Shown piece by piece: positions 15,705 through 24,814 of a stretch of DNA of 33,512 nucleotides. The stretch is from an uncultured Clostridia bacterium (lineage in GTDB: Bacteria > Bacillota > Clostridia > Christensenellales > Aristaeellaceae), in contig CALVTQ010000099.1 in the NCBI GenBank assembly GCA_944362695.1, positions 1 through 33,512 of the forward strand. Reading direction: 5' to 3'. The notes beneath the pieces were generated by a model. The model saw only the letters and a program-made list of their open reading frames with translations, ran no database searches and was not told the DNA's origin. Within the stretch, counting starts at the first letter, position 1. Every line of letters starts with the position of its first letter. The translations under genes and the position numbers were made by a program.

Positions 15705-17972
15705 TCAAAGATATGTCCGTGTCTCGATCCGCCCATCCGTGATCGTGAGCGTCACGCAGCCCGATTCGTCCGTGCGGTATACATGCGCATCGACCGCGTC
15801 GAGGCTGTCAAGCACGCGCTGCGTCGGATGGCCGTAGCTGTTGCCCGCGCCTACGCTGATGATCGCGATTTCCGGCATGGTCTGCGCGAGGAAGGCGTCG
15901 CTTGTGGCGTATTTGCTGCCGTGGTGCGCAACCTTGAGCACATCGCAGTCGGGATACGGCCCGCGCTCGCACTCGATCGGCAAATCGCCGGTCATCAGGA
16001 TCTTTGCGCCCGCCAGTTCCGCGCAGAGCACCATGCTGCGTTCGTTGCTGCCGGCAAGGCTGCTGTCCGGCGCGAGCACGTCGATGTGCATCCAGCCGTT
16101 GTCAATCGCATACCCCGCCTCGACCTGTTGCACAGGCACGCCAAGCTCGCCCGCCAGATTCAGCCCGCTCATGACCGCCTCGGATTCGATGTCCGCGTCC
16201 GCACCGCGCGCCATGACGATTTCACCGGCTCCGATTTCCGAATTTAAGATCGAACGCAGCGCGCCCGCATGGTCTTCGTCGAGGTGCGATAGCAGAATCG
16301 CGTCAACGGTCAGCCCCTCGTGGCGCAGATAGCGCACCATGTCATAGCTGCTCTCCGGGCCGACATCCATGAGCACAGCGTGCCGTCCGTAACGCATCAC
16401 AGCGCCGTCGCCCTGACCCACGTCGAGCTGGACATATCGCGCCGCCGGGTCGAGCCTGGGCAAATAGCTGCACGCGATCACCAGCGCACAGAGCCATGCG
16501 AGGGCATATCGGGGCCGCTTCATCACGATCCGATTGCTCACCAGCACCAGCAGCGCGGCGATCAGCAGCAGCGTCGCCGGATGCGGCGCAGGCAGACGGA
16601 TGATGCCGCCCTCCACACCTGCCGCGTGCAGGCTGACCGCCTCAAACAGATTCGCGATCCATGCCGCCCCGCTGCCGGCGAACTGCGCCGCGCCCGGCAG
16701 AACCGCCGCCAATGCCGCGCATCCCCAGCCCGCGAGCATCAGCACCGGCGCGATCAGGCTGCACAGCATATTCATCGGCAGCGCGAAAACCGGAATGTAC
16801 CCGTAGAACATCAGCGTCATCGGCATCGCCGCAATCTGCGCGCTGACGCAGACGCCGATCGTCCGCCCGACGCCAAACGGCAAGCGCCTGTCCATCCACG
16901 ACGATATGCGTCCCTCGATGAGCAGGATGCCCAGCACGACGTAATACGAGAATTGGAACGACCCATTGAGCAGCCAGGCCGGACAGATCAGCGTCGTCAC
17001 GAACGCCGCGATGGCCAGCGCCGTGAGCGGTTCATAGCGCCGCCTGCGCAGCATGGCCAGCTGGCGCAGCATCGCCATCACCAGCGCGCGGATCGTGCCG
17101 GGCGCCGCGCCCGTGATGCCCGTGAACAGCAGCAGCACGACGCCCTGCGCGATGAACGCGGGGAGCTTGCGCACGCGCAGCCGCTTGAGCAAACCCGCGA
17201 CAGCGGTGGCCACGATCGACATATGCAGGCCCGATACCGCGAGCACGTGCGCCGTGCCAGTCAGCCGCATCGCCGCGACGAGCTGCGAGTCGATGCCGTC
17301 CTTGTCGCCGAGCATGATGCCCTGAAACAGCGCCGCGTGCTCGCCGAACGCCGTCTGTGCGAGGCCCAGCAGCTCAAGCCGCGCCCGCCGCATCGCCTCG
17401 CGCACGGAGAAGACCGCCTCGCCCTGCGCCGTCCACCCGGGCAGCACGTACCCCGACAGCTCGTAGCCTTCACACAGCGCCGTGATGCGTCTGTCCGTGC
17501 CGCCGGGGTTGCGCGCCTCGTCCTGCGCAAAGAGCCTGCCCGTGCCGCCGACCCTCTGTCCGACGAAGACTTCGCGCAGCTCGTTTTCCTCCAGCATCAG
17601 CGTCACCAGCACATCGCGCCTTGGCCCTGCCCCGCCGTTTACGGTAACATCCGTGAGATAGACGCGCGTGCCTTCCTCGATCGCCGCGACCGTGCCGGTC
17701 AGCTCAGCCTTGCCGTCCGTGGGCGTGTCGCGCCATCCCAGCTGATGCGCGGCATGCGCGTTGCCCAGCAGCAGCATGATTCCCATGACAAAGAGAAGCG
17801 CGCTCTGCCTGTGCCTGCGGCGGTTTACGCCCAGAAACAGCAGAAGCGCGCTAAATATGATAACGATTTGGATAGGTAATGACACGAATTGCGCCGCAGC
17901 GATGCCGGCGAGCCATGCGACGATGGCCAGCGCCAGCTTGCGCCGAACGGGCAGCAGCAGGCGTCGTCTCAT
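15705..17972 (-). CDS. comEC: ComEC/Rec2 family DNA uptake channel protein
   Basis: ComEC forms the membrane channel that carries single-stranded DNA into the cell during transformation. The 755-aa protein has N-terminal membrane helices and a DUF4131-like region (about 1-190). The multi-spanning competence domain (about 200-480) includes AVSGLHMSIVATAVAGLL and FTGITGAAPGTIRALVMAML. A C-terminal metallo-beta-lactamase-like domain shows LDVGQGDG (about 514), the metal motif HLDEDH (about 562) and VAHHGSKY, so a nuclease site appears intact. The ATG follows directly on the stop of the MATE gene (TAAATG). No comEA or holA lies next to it. All three domains are present, so it is full length; competence itself cannot be judged from one gene. 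Confidence 0.95.
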   Translation of the reverse strand: MRRRLLLPVRRKLALAIVAWLAGIAAAQFVSLPIQIVIIFSALLLFLGVNRRRHRQSALLFVMGIMLLLGNAHAAHQLGWRDTPTDGKAELTGTVAAIEEGTRVYLTDVTVNGGAGPRRDVLVTLMLEENELREVFVGQRVGGTGRLFAQDEARNPGGTDRRITALCEGYELSGYVLPGWTAQGEAVFSVREAMRRARLELLGLAQTAFGEHAALFQGIMLGDKDGIDSQLVAAMRLTGTAHVLAVSGLHMSIVATAVAGLLKRLRVRKLPAFIAQGVVLLLFTGITGAAPGTIRALVMAMLRQLAMLRRRRYEPLTALAIAAFVTTLICPAWLLNGSFQFSYYVVLGILLIEGRISSWMDRRLPFGVGRTIGVCVSAQIAAMPMTLMFYGYIPVFALPMNMLCSLIAPVLMLAGWGCAALAAVLPGAAQFAGSGAAWIANLFEAVSLHAAGVEGGIIRLPAPHPATLLLIAALLVLVSNRIVMKRPRYALAWLCALVIACSYLPRLDPAARYVQLDVGQGDGAVMRYGRHAVLMDVGPESSYDMVRYLRHEGLTVDAILLSHLDEDHAGALRSILNSEIGAGEIVMARGADADIESEAVMSGLNLAGELGVPVQQVEAGYAIDNGWMHIDVLAPDSSLAGSNERSMVLCAELAGAKILMTGDLPIECERGPYPDCDVLKVAHHGSKYATSDAFLAQTMPEIAIISVGAGNSYGHPTQRVLDSLDAVDAHVYRTDESGCVTLTITDGRIETRTYL

Positions 17973-19349
17973 TTACGGATTCACATCCTGTGTTGCGATG
18001 CAGTGCGTGAGCCACCTGCCCCGCATGTAGTAAACGATGAACATGACCGACGTGATGACCCACGTCAGCGGATAGCTGATGAGCAGCACGTTCAGCTCGT
18101 GGAAGCGCGGCACAACGCCCATCACCCAGAACACGCGCAGCAGGCAAACGCCCGTCAGCGTCATGATCGTCGGGATCAGCGAATCGCCCGCGCCGCGCAT
18201 CGCGCCCGAGAGAATCTCGATGCTGATGTACGTGATGTACGTCGGCGCGATCAGGCAGATGATGTTGTAGCCGGTGTCAAGCACGTTCGGGTCGTTTGTG
18301 AACATCGTGAGCAGAGGCCGTCCGAAGATCACGAGCACGCTGCTGAGCACGACCGTCACGCCCGCGCACATGCCCATGCAGATGCGCACGCTCTTTTTGA
18401 GCCGCTCGTACTGATGCGCGCCGAAGTTCTGGCCCACGAACGTCGTGATCGCCACGCCGAACGCGCTGACCATCATCCAGTACAGGCCGTCCACCTTGCC
18501 ATACGCCGTCCACGCCGCCATGACGTCCGTGCCGAAGCCGTTGACGCCCGCCTGAATGATGAGGTTGGAGAGCGAGTACATGACCGACTGCAATCCCGCA
18601 GGCAGACCGATATGCACGATGCGCGCAAGCGTCCTCGGGTCAAACGCGATCTTCTTGAGCTCAAGCTTGAAAATGCGGCGCGTGCGCATCAGCGTATACG
18701 TGACCAGCACGGCGGAAATCACCTGCGAGGCGACCGTTGCGATGGCCGCACCAGCCACGCCCAGGCGCATACCCATAACGCACATGATGTCCAGCACGAT
18801 GTTCGTCATCGTCGCCGCAATCAGGAAGACCATCGGGCTGCGCGAATCGCCGACCGCGCGCAGGATACCCGCACCGATGTTGTACATCATCTGCGGGATC
18901 ATGCCCAAGAAGTAGATGCGCAGATACGGCAGCGCATAGACCATGACCTCGTCAGGCGTGGACATCCAGCCGAGAATCTGCTCGGAGAGCGCAATGCCTA
19001 CGACCGTCAAAAGCAGCCCGGAGACCAGCGCCATCGCCACGGCCGTATGCACGGCGCGCGACACGTCGTCCCTCCTGCCCGCGCCGAAATGCTGCGCGAT
19101 GATGACCGACGCGCCTGAGGACACGCCCACGAAAAAGCCTACCAGCAGGTTGATCAGCACGCCCGTCGCGCCGCCGACCGCCGCAAGGGCCTCCTTGCCG
19201 ACGTATTGTCCGACGATGATCGCGTCCGCCGTGTTGTAGAGCTGCTGGAAGAACGTCCCCAGCACGATTGGGAAAAAGAACAGAAGCAGCTGCTTCCAGA
19301 TGACGCCCTCGGTGATGCAGTTGCTCACCGCGCGATGATTCTTTTCCAT
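17973..19349 (-). CDS. MATE family efflux transporter
   Basis: This 458-aa, 12-helix inner-membrane antiporter belongs to the MOP superfamily. It has the paired-half layout: N-half with FFQQLYNTADAIIVGQYVG and VGVSSGASVIIAQHFGAG, and C-half with MAAWTAYGKVDGLYWMMVSA, VGQNFGAHQY and ILSGAMRGAGDS. These segments are typical of Clostridial MATE proteins, which export cationic drugs or metabolites by Na+ or H+ exchange. The ATG has GGAGG at 9-nt spacing. It follows the glycan operon after 74 bp and abuts comEC. A role as exporter of a lipid-linked glycan is conceivable, because flippases share the superfamily, but the sequence looks like MATE rather than Wzx. The substrate is unknown. Confidence 0.92.
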   Translation of the reverse strand: MEKNHRAVSNCITEGVIWKQLLLFFFPIVLGTFFQQLYNTADAIIVGQYVGKEALAAVGGATGVLINLLVGFFVGVSSGASVIIAQHFGAGRRDDVSRAVHTAVAMALVSGLLLTVVGIALSEQILGWMSTPDEVMVYALPYLRIYFLGMIPQMMYNIGAGILRAVGDSRSPMVFLIAATMTNIVLDIMCVMGMRLGVAGAAIATVASQVISAVLVTYTLMRTRRIFKLELKKIAFDPRTLARIVHIGLPAGLQSVMYSLSNLIIQAGVNGFGTDVMAAWTAYGKVDGLYWMMVSAFGVAITTFVGQNFGAHQYERLKKSVRICMGMCAGVTVVLSSVLVIFGRPLLTMFTNDPNVLDTGYNIICLIAPTYITYISIEILSGAMRGAGDSLIPTIMTLTGVCLLRVFWVMGVVPRFHELNVLLISYPLTWVITSVMFIVYYMRGRWLTHCIATQDVNP

Positions 19350-19423
19350 ATGGCAAAACCTCCGCCCGGCGCGCCTCTCTGCCGCCGGACAAAGCCGTCT
19401 TTGGCTGTTTAATGTCGTTTCGC

Positions 19424-20614
19424 TTATTTTTTGATCAACGCCCTGATGCGCCTCATCGCGCCCGCAGGCAGGTGCGCCGCCCTCTTCAGCATGCGCTCCG
19501 CCTTGCCCGGCCCGCTCAAAAGCTTCATCACGTGCGCGCCGTCAAAGCCGTTTTTCGCGTAGTATTTGAAGAACGCCGCCCGCTTTTCGTGCGCGCTCGC
19601 GGGCTTCTCAATGCTCGGGTTGAAGCGCAGAAGCGGCTTTACATCCTTCACCGGGAACGTCGTGACACGGTTGTCGATGGCCTTCATCGCCTCGCGCCCG
19701 CGCTGCGTATTGATCATCACGAGCGACAGACCCGTGTCGTCGTCGCGCTCGGGACAGATTTCCTGCGCGCCCCACAGGTCGGCGAGCGTGATGTCCGCCG
19801 CATGGTGATTGCCGCGCAGCGCATCGCAATGCACGCACGATGGCCGCAGATACAGGTTCTGCAAGAAGCCGTAGAGATACGGGTCGGTCGTCTGCGTGCC
19901 GGCGTGCTCGCTGCCGTCCTCAAATGTCGCGACGGCGGAGAAGTTCTTCCAGCCCAGCCGCTTGTCGCGGAATGTGTAGCCTGTCACGCGCTTGCCCGCA
20001 TCCTTTTCTAGCGCTTTGATATACGATTCGAACACGCCGGGCGACGGCACGCCATGACATACGAAATCCACCGTCAGCAGCAGCTCGCCGTACTTCCCGC
20101 CGACCTTCGCAAGCAATCCCGCAATCTGGCAGGGCGTGCCGCTGAACATGACCGGTATGCCGCGCGCGAGCAGCCCCGCCGCGTTGGCGATGGCGTCCGC
20201 CGCATCGCTCTGCACGTATTTTGAGCCGCGCATCATGCCGATCTCGGCCTCGTCGATGGCGCCGATGTGCTCCACGTGCATGTTCTCGTCAAACGCCGCG
20301 CCGAAGACCGCACCCCCGCGCGCGAGCGTCTGCCGGGCCAGCGCGGTGAATACGCCGCCGGAGGACGACGCCCTGCGCAGCGCCTCGTCCCTGACCTGCG
20401 CGCCGACAATGTGCGGCTTTTTCTCCTTGGGTATGGCGCCCGCCGGGCATCGCTTTTCGCATACATCGCAGCCCACGCACAGCTTTTCATCGACCGCCGG
20501 ATACAGAAAACCTTCCTCGTCCGGCTTCATGGCAATCGCGCCCTTGGGGCATATGCTCACGCACGCGCCGCAGCCCGTGCAGTCTTCCTTCCTCGTGTGA
20601 ACCGTCTGTCTCAT
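19424..20614 (-). CDS. FrhB-like (coenzyme F420 hydrogenase beta family) iron-sulfur protein
   Basis: Two 4Fe-4S clusters lie at the N-terminus: C12-C15-C18-C22 and C46-C49-C52-C56. They are followed by the FrhB N and C domains, with SSSGGVFTALA, FSGTPCQIAGL, DFVCHGVPSP and CVHCDALRGNHHAADITLADLWG-type segments (CxxC plus DxxxADLWG). The family includes F420-reducing hydrogenase subunits, but versions next to polysaccharide pyruvyl transferases are common in glycan loci, where their reaction is not established; a flavin- and Fe-S-dependent redox step on a sugar is a guess. It has 396 aa, cytoplasmic. The ATG has GAGGA at 4-5-nt spacing. It is the last gene of the glycan operon and lies 36 nt after the pyruvyl transferase. 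Confidence 0.9.
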   Translation of the reverse strand: MRQTVHTRKEDCTGCGACVSICPKGAIAMKPDEEGFLYPAVDEKLCVGCDVCEKRCPAGAIPKEKKPHIVGAQVRDEALRRASSSGGVFTALARQTLARGGAVFGAAFDENMHVEHIGAIDEAEIGMMRGSKYVQSDAADAIANAAGLLARGIPVMFSGTPCQIAGLLAKVGGKYGELLLTVDFVCHGVPSPGVFESYIKALEKDAGKRVTGYTFRDKRLGWKNFSAVATFEDGSEHAGTQTTDPYLYGFLQNLYLRPSCVHCDALRGNHHAADITLADLWGAQEICPERDDDTGLSLVMINTQRGREAMKAIDNRVTTFPVKDVKPLLRFNPSIEKPASAHEKRAAFFKYYAKNGFDGAHVMKLLSGPGKAERMLKRAAHLPAGAMRRIRALIKK

Positions 20615-20624
20615 GTCTTCCTCG

Positions 20625-20648
20625 TCGTCTCTTGCAATCGTCTCTTGC
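20625..20648. repeat. Two 11-bp direct repeats in a gene junction
   Basis: TCGTCTCTTGC occurs at 20625-20635 and 20638-20648, a 13-bp period, in the 36-bp gap between the pyruvyl transferase stop and the FrhB-like start. It looks like a small slippage duplication. Confidence 0.7.
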
Positions 20649-20650
20649 GT

Positions 20651-21820
20651 TTATCTCTTCGTAAGCGCCGTGATGCGCCGCACGATTTCCTCCGCGCCTG
20701 CCGTGTATTCCGGCATCCGTTTTTTGAGGAACTCGCGCTCCTCATCCGCCCGCGCAATCAACGCGTTATAGGCTGCGATCAGCTCATCCGCACCGCTCAG
20801 CTCCTGCACAGGGATCAGATGCCCCGCCTCGTCGCCGAATATGTCGCGCGCGATGCCCCGTGCCTTCACGGAATAGCCGATCACCAGCGTCGGCACGCCG
20901 GTCGAGTAGGCCGCCACCGACGCATGCGTCCTCGCCGTGACCAGCGCTTTCATGCTTGATACGATGAATTTGAATTGCGCCGCGCCGAGCGTCGAATCGA
21001 CCATCAGCACACGCGGCTCGCCCTCAAATTTTGCCTTGATTTTTTTGAGCGCGTCGACGTCGTTGTCGTGCGCCCACGTGACATGCGGCAGCAGCGCCAC
21101 GGCGTCCTCGCTCGTCTTGATGATGTGCTCGACCAGTGCAAGGAAAGCCTCCATCGCCGCGCCGCTATCCTTCGCGCTGTTCAGAATCAGCGGGCTCACG
21201 TTGAGGCCCACCGTCGCGCCGGGCTTCCATCCCTGCGGCAGCGCCGTCTCAACCGGCTCCATCGTGAACGCCGGGTCGCACCAGCGGCACACGGGCAGTC
21301 CTGCCTCCTTGAGCGCCTGCTCGGTGATCGTCTCGCGCGCCACAATCAGGTCGTATTGGCGAAGGTCGGTAAGCGCCTCGCCGCCGATCACCTCCGGGTT
21401 GATCGAGCAGCCCCACAGCACGATCGGCTTGCCCGCGCGCCTTAGCCGCCGGTTGATGACGAGCAGATGCTCCTGCCTGCCATAGCAGTACGTGTCCCCG
21501 CCGATGGACAGGCAGACGTCGCTGCCCTTGCCCGCGCGGATCACGGGCGAATACGTCCGGGCGACCTCCATCTCGCGCGGCTGGCCGAGCCGAAAGCCGA
21601 TCGAATTGATGATGCGCTGCACGCTTCTGGGCGAAATCTTCGAGGAAATCACGCTTTTCACGTGCGGGATGCAGGCGCCCCGGTCAAAATCCGGCTGTCC
21701 GCTGGCGAGCGTGCAGTCCATACCCGCATGTTTGGCAAACAGTGCCGCCGTCGAGCGCGCAATGGCCTCGCAGCCCCTGTTTTCGCATCCGCCATGGTTG
21801 TAAAGCAGAACGCCGCTCAT
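20651..21820 (-). CDS. Polysaccharide pyruvyl transferase family protein
   Basis: Members of this family (CsaB/WcaK-like) transfer pyruvate from phosphoenolpyruvate to a sugar in a surface polysaccharide to form a ketal, giving the glycan a negative charge. The 389-aa protein starts with the family's LLYNHGGCENRGCEAIARS and has a GT-B-like C-half (residues about 230-340) with ALVTARTHASVAAYSTGVPT, which includes the conserved R-x-H. The ATG at 21820 overlaps the preceding stop by 4 bp (ATGA) and has GGGGG about 10 nt above; an ATG five codons up is less likely. It lies between a GT2 gene and the FrhB-like gene in the operon. The acceptor sugar is unknown. Confidence 0.92.
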   Translation of the reverse strand: MSGVLLYNHGGCENRGCEAIARSTAALFAKHAGMDCTLASGQPDFDRGACIPHVKSVISSKISPRSVQRIINSIGFRLGQPREMEVARTYSPVIRAGKGSDVCLSIGGDTYCYGRQEHLLVINRRLRRAGKPIVLWGCSINPEVIGGEALTDLRQYDLIVARETITEQALKEAGLPVCRWCDPAFTMEPVETALPQGWKPGATVGLNVSPLILNSAKDSGAAMEAFLALVEHIIKTSEDAVALLPHVTWAHDNDVDALKKIKAKFEGEPRVLMVDSTLGAAQFKFIVSSMKALVTARTHASVAAYSTGVPTLVIGYSVKARGIARDIFGDEAGHLIPVQELSGADELIAAYNALIARADEEREFLKKRMPEYTAGAEEIVRRITALTKR

Positions 21821-22800
21821 CGCCTGATCCCCCATCTCTTTTTCGTGATCTTCTCCCGCACACGCATGAGCTTATAAAACGTCGGAAAGCCGCCCATTTT
21901 GACCATCTGATACAGCGACGAATCGCGCTTGGGGATTTTCGTCTCGTCGATGCCGTCGAGCACCAGCGGGCGCACATGCCCGTCAAAGCGCTTCATGGCC
22001 TCGCCGATGCCCCGCTCCTTCTCATCGACCCACACACAGCTCTGCAGATAGTCGCGGAAGTACAGCTCCTTGACGCCCTCTGCGAGCAGAATCCGGTTCA
22101 TGCCTTCGAGCATCGGCTGATGCGCCTCGCTGTGCTGCTGTACGGTCGCCATCGCCGAGCGCGCGTGCACGCGGTAGACATACGTGTTCTGCGCCAGATG
22201 CTCGACCTTCGACGCGCGCAGATAGAGCTGGAGGTTGAGCAGCGCATCCTCGCCGATGCGCACGCCCTCGTCAAGCCGCAGCCCTCCGTCAAACATCGTG
22301 CGCACATAGAGTTTATTCCAAATGTTATTGTAAATGCGGTGCATGTGGATGATCTCTTTGACGATCTCAAGCGGCTGCTGCACGACGGGATCGATCTCCA
22401 CCGGCACGCGCTGGTTCTTTTCCATATCAAAGAGCGTGTGGTTGGCCGACGTGATCTGCGCGCCGGAGCGCATCGCGGCCTGATAGAGCTTGAGCAAACC
22501 CTGCTCCTCCAGCGCGTCGTCCGCGTCCACGAACGCCAGATAGCGGCCCGTCGCCATGTCGATGCCCCGGTTTCTGGCTGCGGAAACACCGCGGTTCGGC
22601 GTGTGAATCACCTTCGCGCGCGGCTCCTTCGCCGCGAACGCGTCTAAAATCGCGCCCGTGGCGTCGGTCGAGCCGTCGTCGATGAAGATCATCTCGATCT
22701 CCGGCTCCTTCTGCACCATCAGGCTGTCCAGACAACATCCCAAATACCGCTCCGCATTAAAGCAAGGCACGATCACGCTGATCTCAATGCGCCTCATCAT
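21817..22800 (-). CDS. GT2 family glycosyltransferase (fourth in the operon)
   Basis: This is a 327-aa inverting glycosyltransferase with a GT-A fold, probably adding a sugar from a nucleotide donor to a growing surface glycan on the cytoplasmic face. The N-terminus has the family start ISVIVPCFNAERYLGCCLDS, then IFIDDGSTDATGAIL, and the metal-binding DADD in YLAFVDADDALEE. NRGVSAARNRGIDMA is the conserved acceptor-side segment. The C-terminus is basic and has no clear membrane anchor. The ATG at 22800 has GGAGG at 9-nt spacing; upstream in-frame codons are less likely. It follows the third GT2 gene after 59 bp that hold a weak terminator-like hairpin, and overlaps the pyruvyl transferase start by 4 bp. 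Confidence 0.92.
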   Translation of the reverse strand: MMRRIEISVIVPCFNAERYLGCCLDSLMVQKEPEIEMIFIDDGSTDATGAILDAFAAKEPRAKVIHTPNRGVSAARNRGIDMATGRYLAFVDADDALEEQGLLKLYQAAMRSGAQITSANHTLFDMEKNQRVPVEIDPVVQQPLEIVKEIIHMHRIYNNIWNKLYVRTMFDGGLRLDEGVRIGEDALLNLQLYLRASKVEHLAQNTYVYRVHARSAMATVQQHSEAHQPMLEGMNRILLAEGVKELYFRDYLQSCVWVDEKERGIGEAMKRFDGHVRPLVLDGIDETKIPKRDSSLYQMVKMGGFPTFYKLMRVREKITKKRWGIRR

Positions 22801-22828
22801 CCGTCCTGTCCCTCCCGTCGGGGTCATC

Positions 22829-22853
22829 AAAAGGCCTCTTCGGCCCGTTTTTT
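22829..22853 (-). terminator. Weak terminator-like hairpin inside the glycan operon
   Basis: A 4-bp GGCC/GGCC stem with a GAAGA loop is flanked by AAAA and TTTT runs on the minus strand, in the 59-bp gap between the third and fourth GT2 genes. The stem is short, so partial termination (polarity) is more likely than a full stop. No new promoter is visible after it. Confidence 0.4.
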
Positions 22854-22859
22854 CATGTA

Positions 22860-23792
22860 TTACGGCAGAAAATAGCTCAAAACCGGCAGCATGCGCAGCG
22901 CCATATAGTATATCTTCTGCTTTGTATCAAGCGCCGCGAAATCGACGCCGTCCGTGATTTTCCTCGTCATCGCATAGGTCAGCGAGAGCGCTGCGCGCAG
23001 TCTGCCCCGGTCGGCGCGCAGCGTGCGCACGTAGATGTCGATGTGCGCGCGGAAAAGCACCGTCTGCATGCCGTGCCGTTTGATGAACCGGCCTATGCCC
23101 TCGATCATCGGCACGCTTCCGGCGAACACATCGCGCTTTGCGCGCATCATCGCCGAATCGCCGCCCAGCTCGTAGACGTAAATCACGTCGTCGGTCATCT
23201 TGCATGCCCGCGCGGCCATGAATGCATCGAGGTTGAACAGCACGTCCTCCCCGACCTTCACGCCAACCGGCGCGGCAATCTTCCTGCTGCGGATCATATC
23301 GGTGCGGTAGAGCCTGGCACACATGCTGTTGAGCGCGCTGTCCCCGCGAATCAGGCTCTCGAGCACGGTCTGCAAATCGCCGTGCGCGCATGTGCTGACC
23401 GCCTCGCGCCCGCCCTCGTCGGTGTATCGCATCACGTATGCGCCGCAGACGATATCTGTATCATCATCAGCCAGCGCAAGCAGCTTGGCGAGCGCGTCGT
23501 CCGTCAGATAGTCGTCCGCATCGATGAAAAAGAGCCACTCGCCGCTCGCCGCCGCGATGCCCGCGTTCCTCGCCGCGCTGACGCCGCCGTTCTCCTGATG
23601 GATGACGCGCATCCTCGGTTCGCCCTCCGCAAGCGCCGCGAGCACCGCAAGCGTGTCGTCCTTTGATCCGTCGTCCACGGCGATGAGCTCCCACGCGCCT
23701 TCCGTCTGCGCCTGTATGCTGCGGATGCTCTTTTTCACCGTCGCCGCGTTTTGGTAGCACGGCATCACGATGCTCACCCGGATCTCGCTCAT
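22860..23792 (-). CDS. GT2 family glycosyltransferase (third in the operon)
   Basis: The 310-aa GT-A fold enzyme begins VSIVMPCYQNAATVKKSI, has ELIAVDDGSKDDTLAVL and the metal-binding WLFFIDADDYLTDD. QENGGVSAARNAGIAAA is the usual conserved segment. The ATG at 23792 overlaps the stop of the second GT2 gene by 4 bp (ATGA). The C-terminal 60 residues are shorter than in its neighbours and end in a hydrophobic ALRMLPVLSYFLP. It shares with the second and fourth enzymes a middle section of the type SxMCAxLYRxxM and MIEGI, so these look like diverged tandem paralogues. The donor and acceptor sugars cannot be told. Confidence 0.92.
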   Translation of the reverse strand: MSEIRVSIVMPCYQNAATVKKSIRSIQAQTEGAWELIAVDDGSKDDTLAVLAALAEGEPRMRVIHQENGGVSAARNAGIAAASGEWLFFIDADDYLTDDALAKLLALADDDTDIVCGAYVMRYTDEGGREAVSTCAHGDLQTVLESLIRGDSALNSMCARLYRTDMIRSRKIAAPVGVKVGEDVLFNLDAFMAARACKMTDDVIYVYELGGDSAMMRAKRDVFAGSVPMIEGIGRFIKRHGMQTVLFRAHIDIYVRTLRADRGRLRAALSLTYAMTRKITDGVDFAALDTKQKIYYMALRMLPVLSYFLP

Positions 23793-24814
23793 TGCGGCCT
23801 CTCCCTTCGCGCGCGCAGCGCAAACGCCGCCTCGCCGAGCTTTCTGCTCATCACCTGCACCGGCCAGATCAGCGGATACGCCATCGGATAGCGCCCCGCC
23901 CTGCACAGCGCATGCACCGCCCGGCCGTACGGCGGCATGCTCTTCACATCAAGCCCCTCGATGTTCACAAGGGGCATCGCTTTTTCGTTGAAATCGCGGA
24001 TCACGCCGCCGGCGCCGCCGTCCTTGTACAGCCGCAGCGCCACGCTGTCGACGTATGCCGCATAATAGCGCTCCATCGCGCCGAGCCGCAAAAGCAGCGC
24101 GCGCATGCCCTTTAGCCATGGAAGATGCACGTCATACGTCGAGCCCGCCGTCTTCGCGTGCATCGCCGACTGCGCATGCATCCTGTATCCGTACGCCGCG
24201 CGATGCACATACGCGACACCGCGCCCGCGCTCAAGCGCCTCGAGGTTGAACAGCGCGTCCTCGGCGATAGCCACATTTTCATCAAGCCGGATACCTTCGC
24301 GCTCGATCAGTTCCCGCCTGTGCAGCTTGGCGCACATGATGTTCATCACGCTGTCGCCCTCGATCAGCCGCAGTGCCGCCGCGCGCTTCCTCGCCTCGCC
24401 GCGTTTCTTTGGCCAATTCGTCTGCGGCCAGACGAGCTGTGTATTTCCCTTTTCGTCAAACGTCCTGTGCGCGCAAACGACCATATCCGCATCGTCCGTC
24501 GCGACGGCCAGCATGCACGAGAGCATATCCGCGTCGATCACGTCGTCCGCATCGACAAACGTCACCCACTCGCCCCGCGCCCGCTCAAGCCCCGTGTTGC
24601 GTGCGGACGACACGCCGCCGTTTTCCTTAAAAAACGGCTTGATCCGCGCGTCCCTTTTGGCATATGCGCGCAGGATGTCCGCCGTGCCATCGCGCGAACC
24701 GTCGTCCACCGCGAGCACCTCGAAGTCGGCCATATCCTGGGCGAGCACGGAGTCAAGGCATGCCGCCAGATAGGTTTGCGCATTGTAGCATGGGATGATG
24801 ATGCTGACCCTCAT
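23789..24814 (-). CDS. GT2 family glycosyltransferase (second in the operon)
   Basis: The 341-aa enzyme starts VSIIIPCYNAQTYLAACLDS, followed by EVLAVDDGSRDGTADIL and the metal-binding TFVDADDVIDADM. KENGGVSSARNTGLERA is the conserved segment after the nucleotide site. The ATG at 24814 overlaps the stop of the first GT2 gene by 4 bp (ATGA); longer in-frame versions would reach back into that gene. The C-terminal third has an IMCAKLHRRELI motif and AYPLIWPVQVMSRKLG, rich in aromatic and basic residues, which may sit on the membrane. The role in glycan synthesis follows from the operon; the specificity is unknown. Confidence 0.92.
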   Translation of the reverse strand: MRVSIIIPCYNAQTYLAACLDSVLAQDMADFEVLAVDDGSRDGTADILRAYAKRDARIKPFFKENGGVSSARNTGLERARGEWVTFVDADDVIDADMLSCMLAVATDDADMVVCAHRTFDEKGNTQLVWPQTNWPKKRGEARKRAAALRLIEGDSVMNIMCAKLHRRELIEREGIRLDENVAIAEDALFNLEALERGRGVAYVHRAAYGYRMHAQSAMHAKTAGSTYDVHLPWLKGMRALLLRLGAMERYYAAYVDSVALRLYKDGGAGGVIRDFNEKAMPLVNIEGLDVKSMPPYGRAVHALCRAGRYPMAYPLIWPVQVMSRKLGEAAFALRARRERPQ

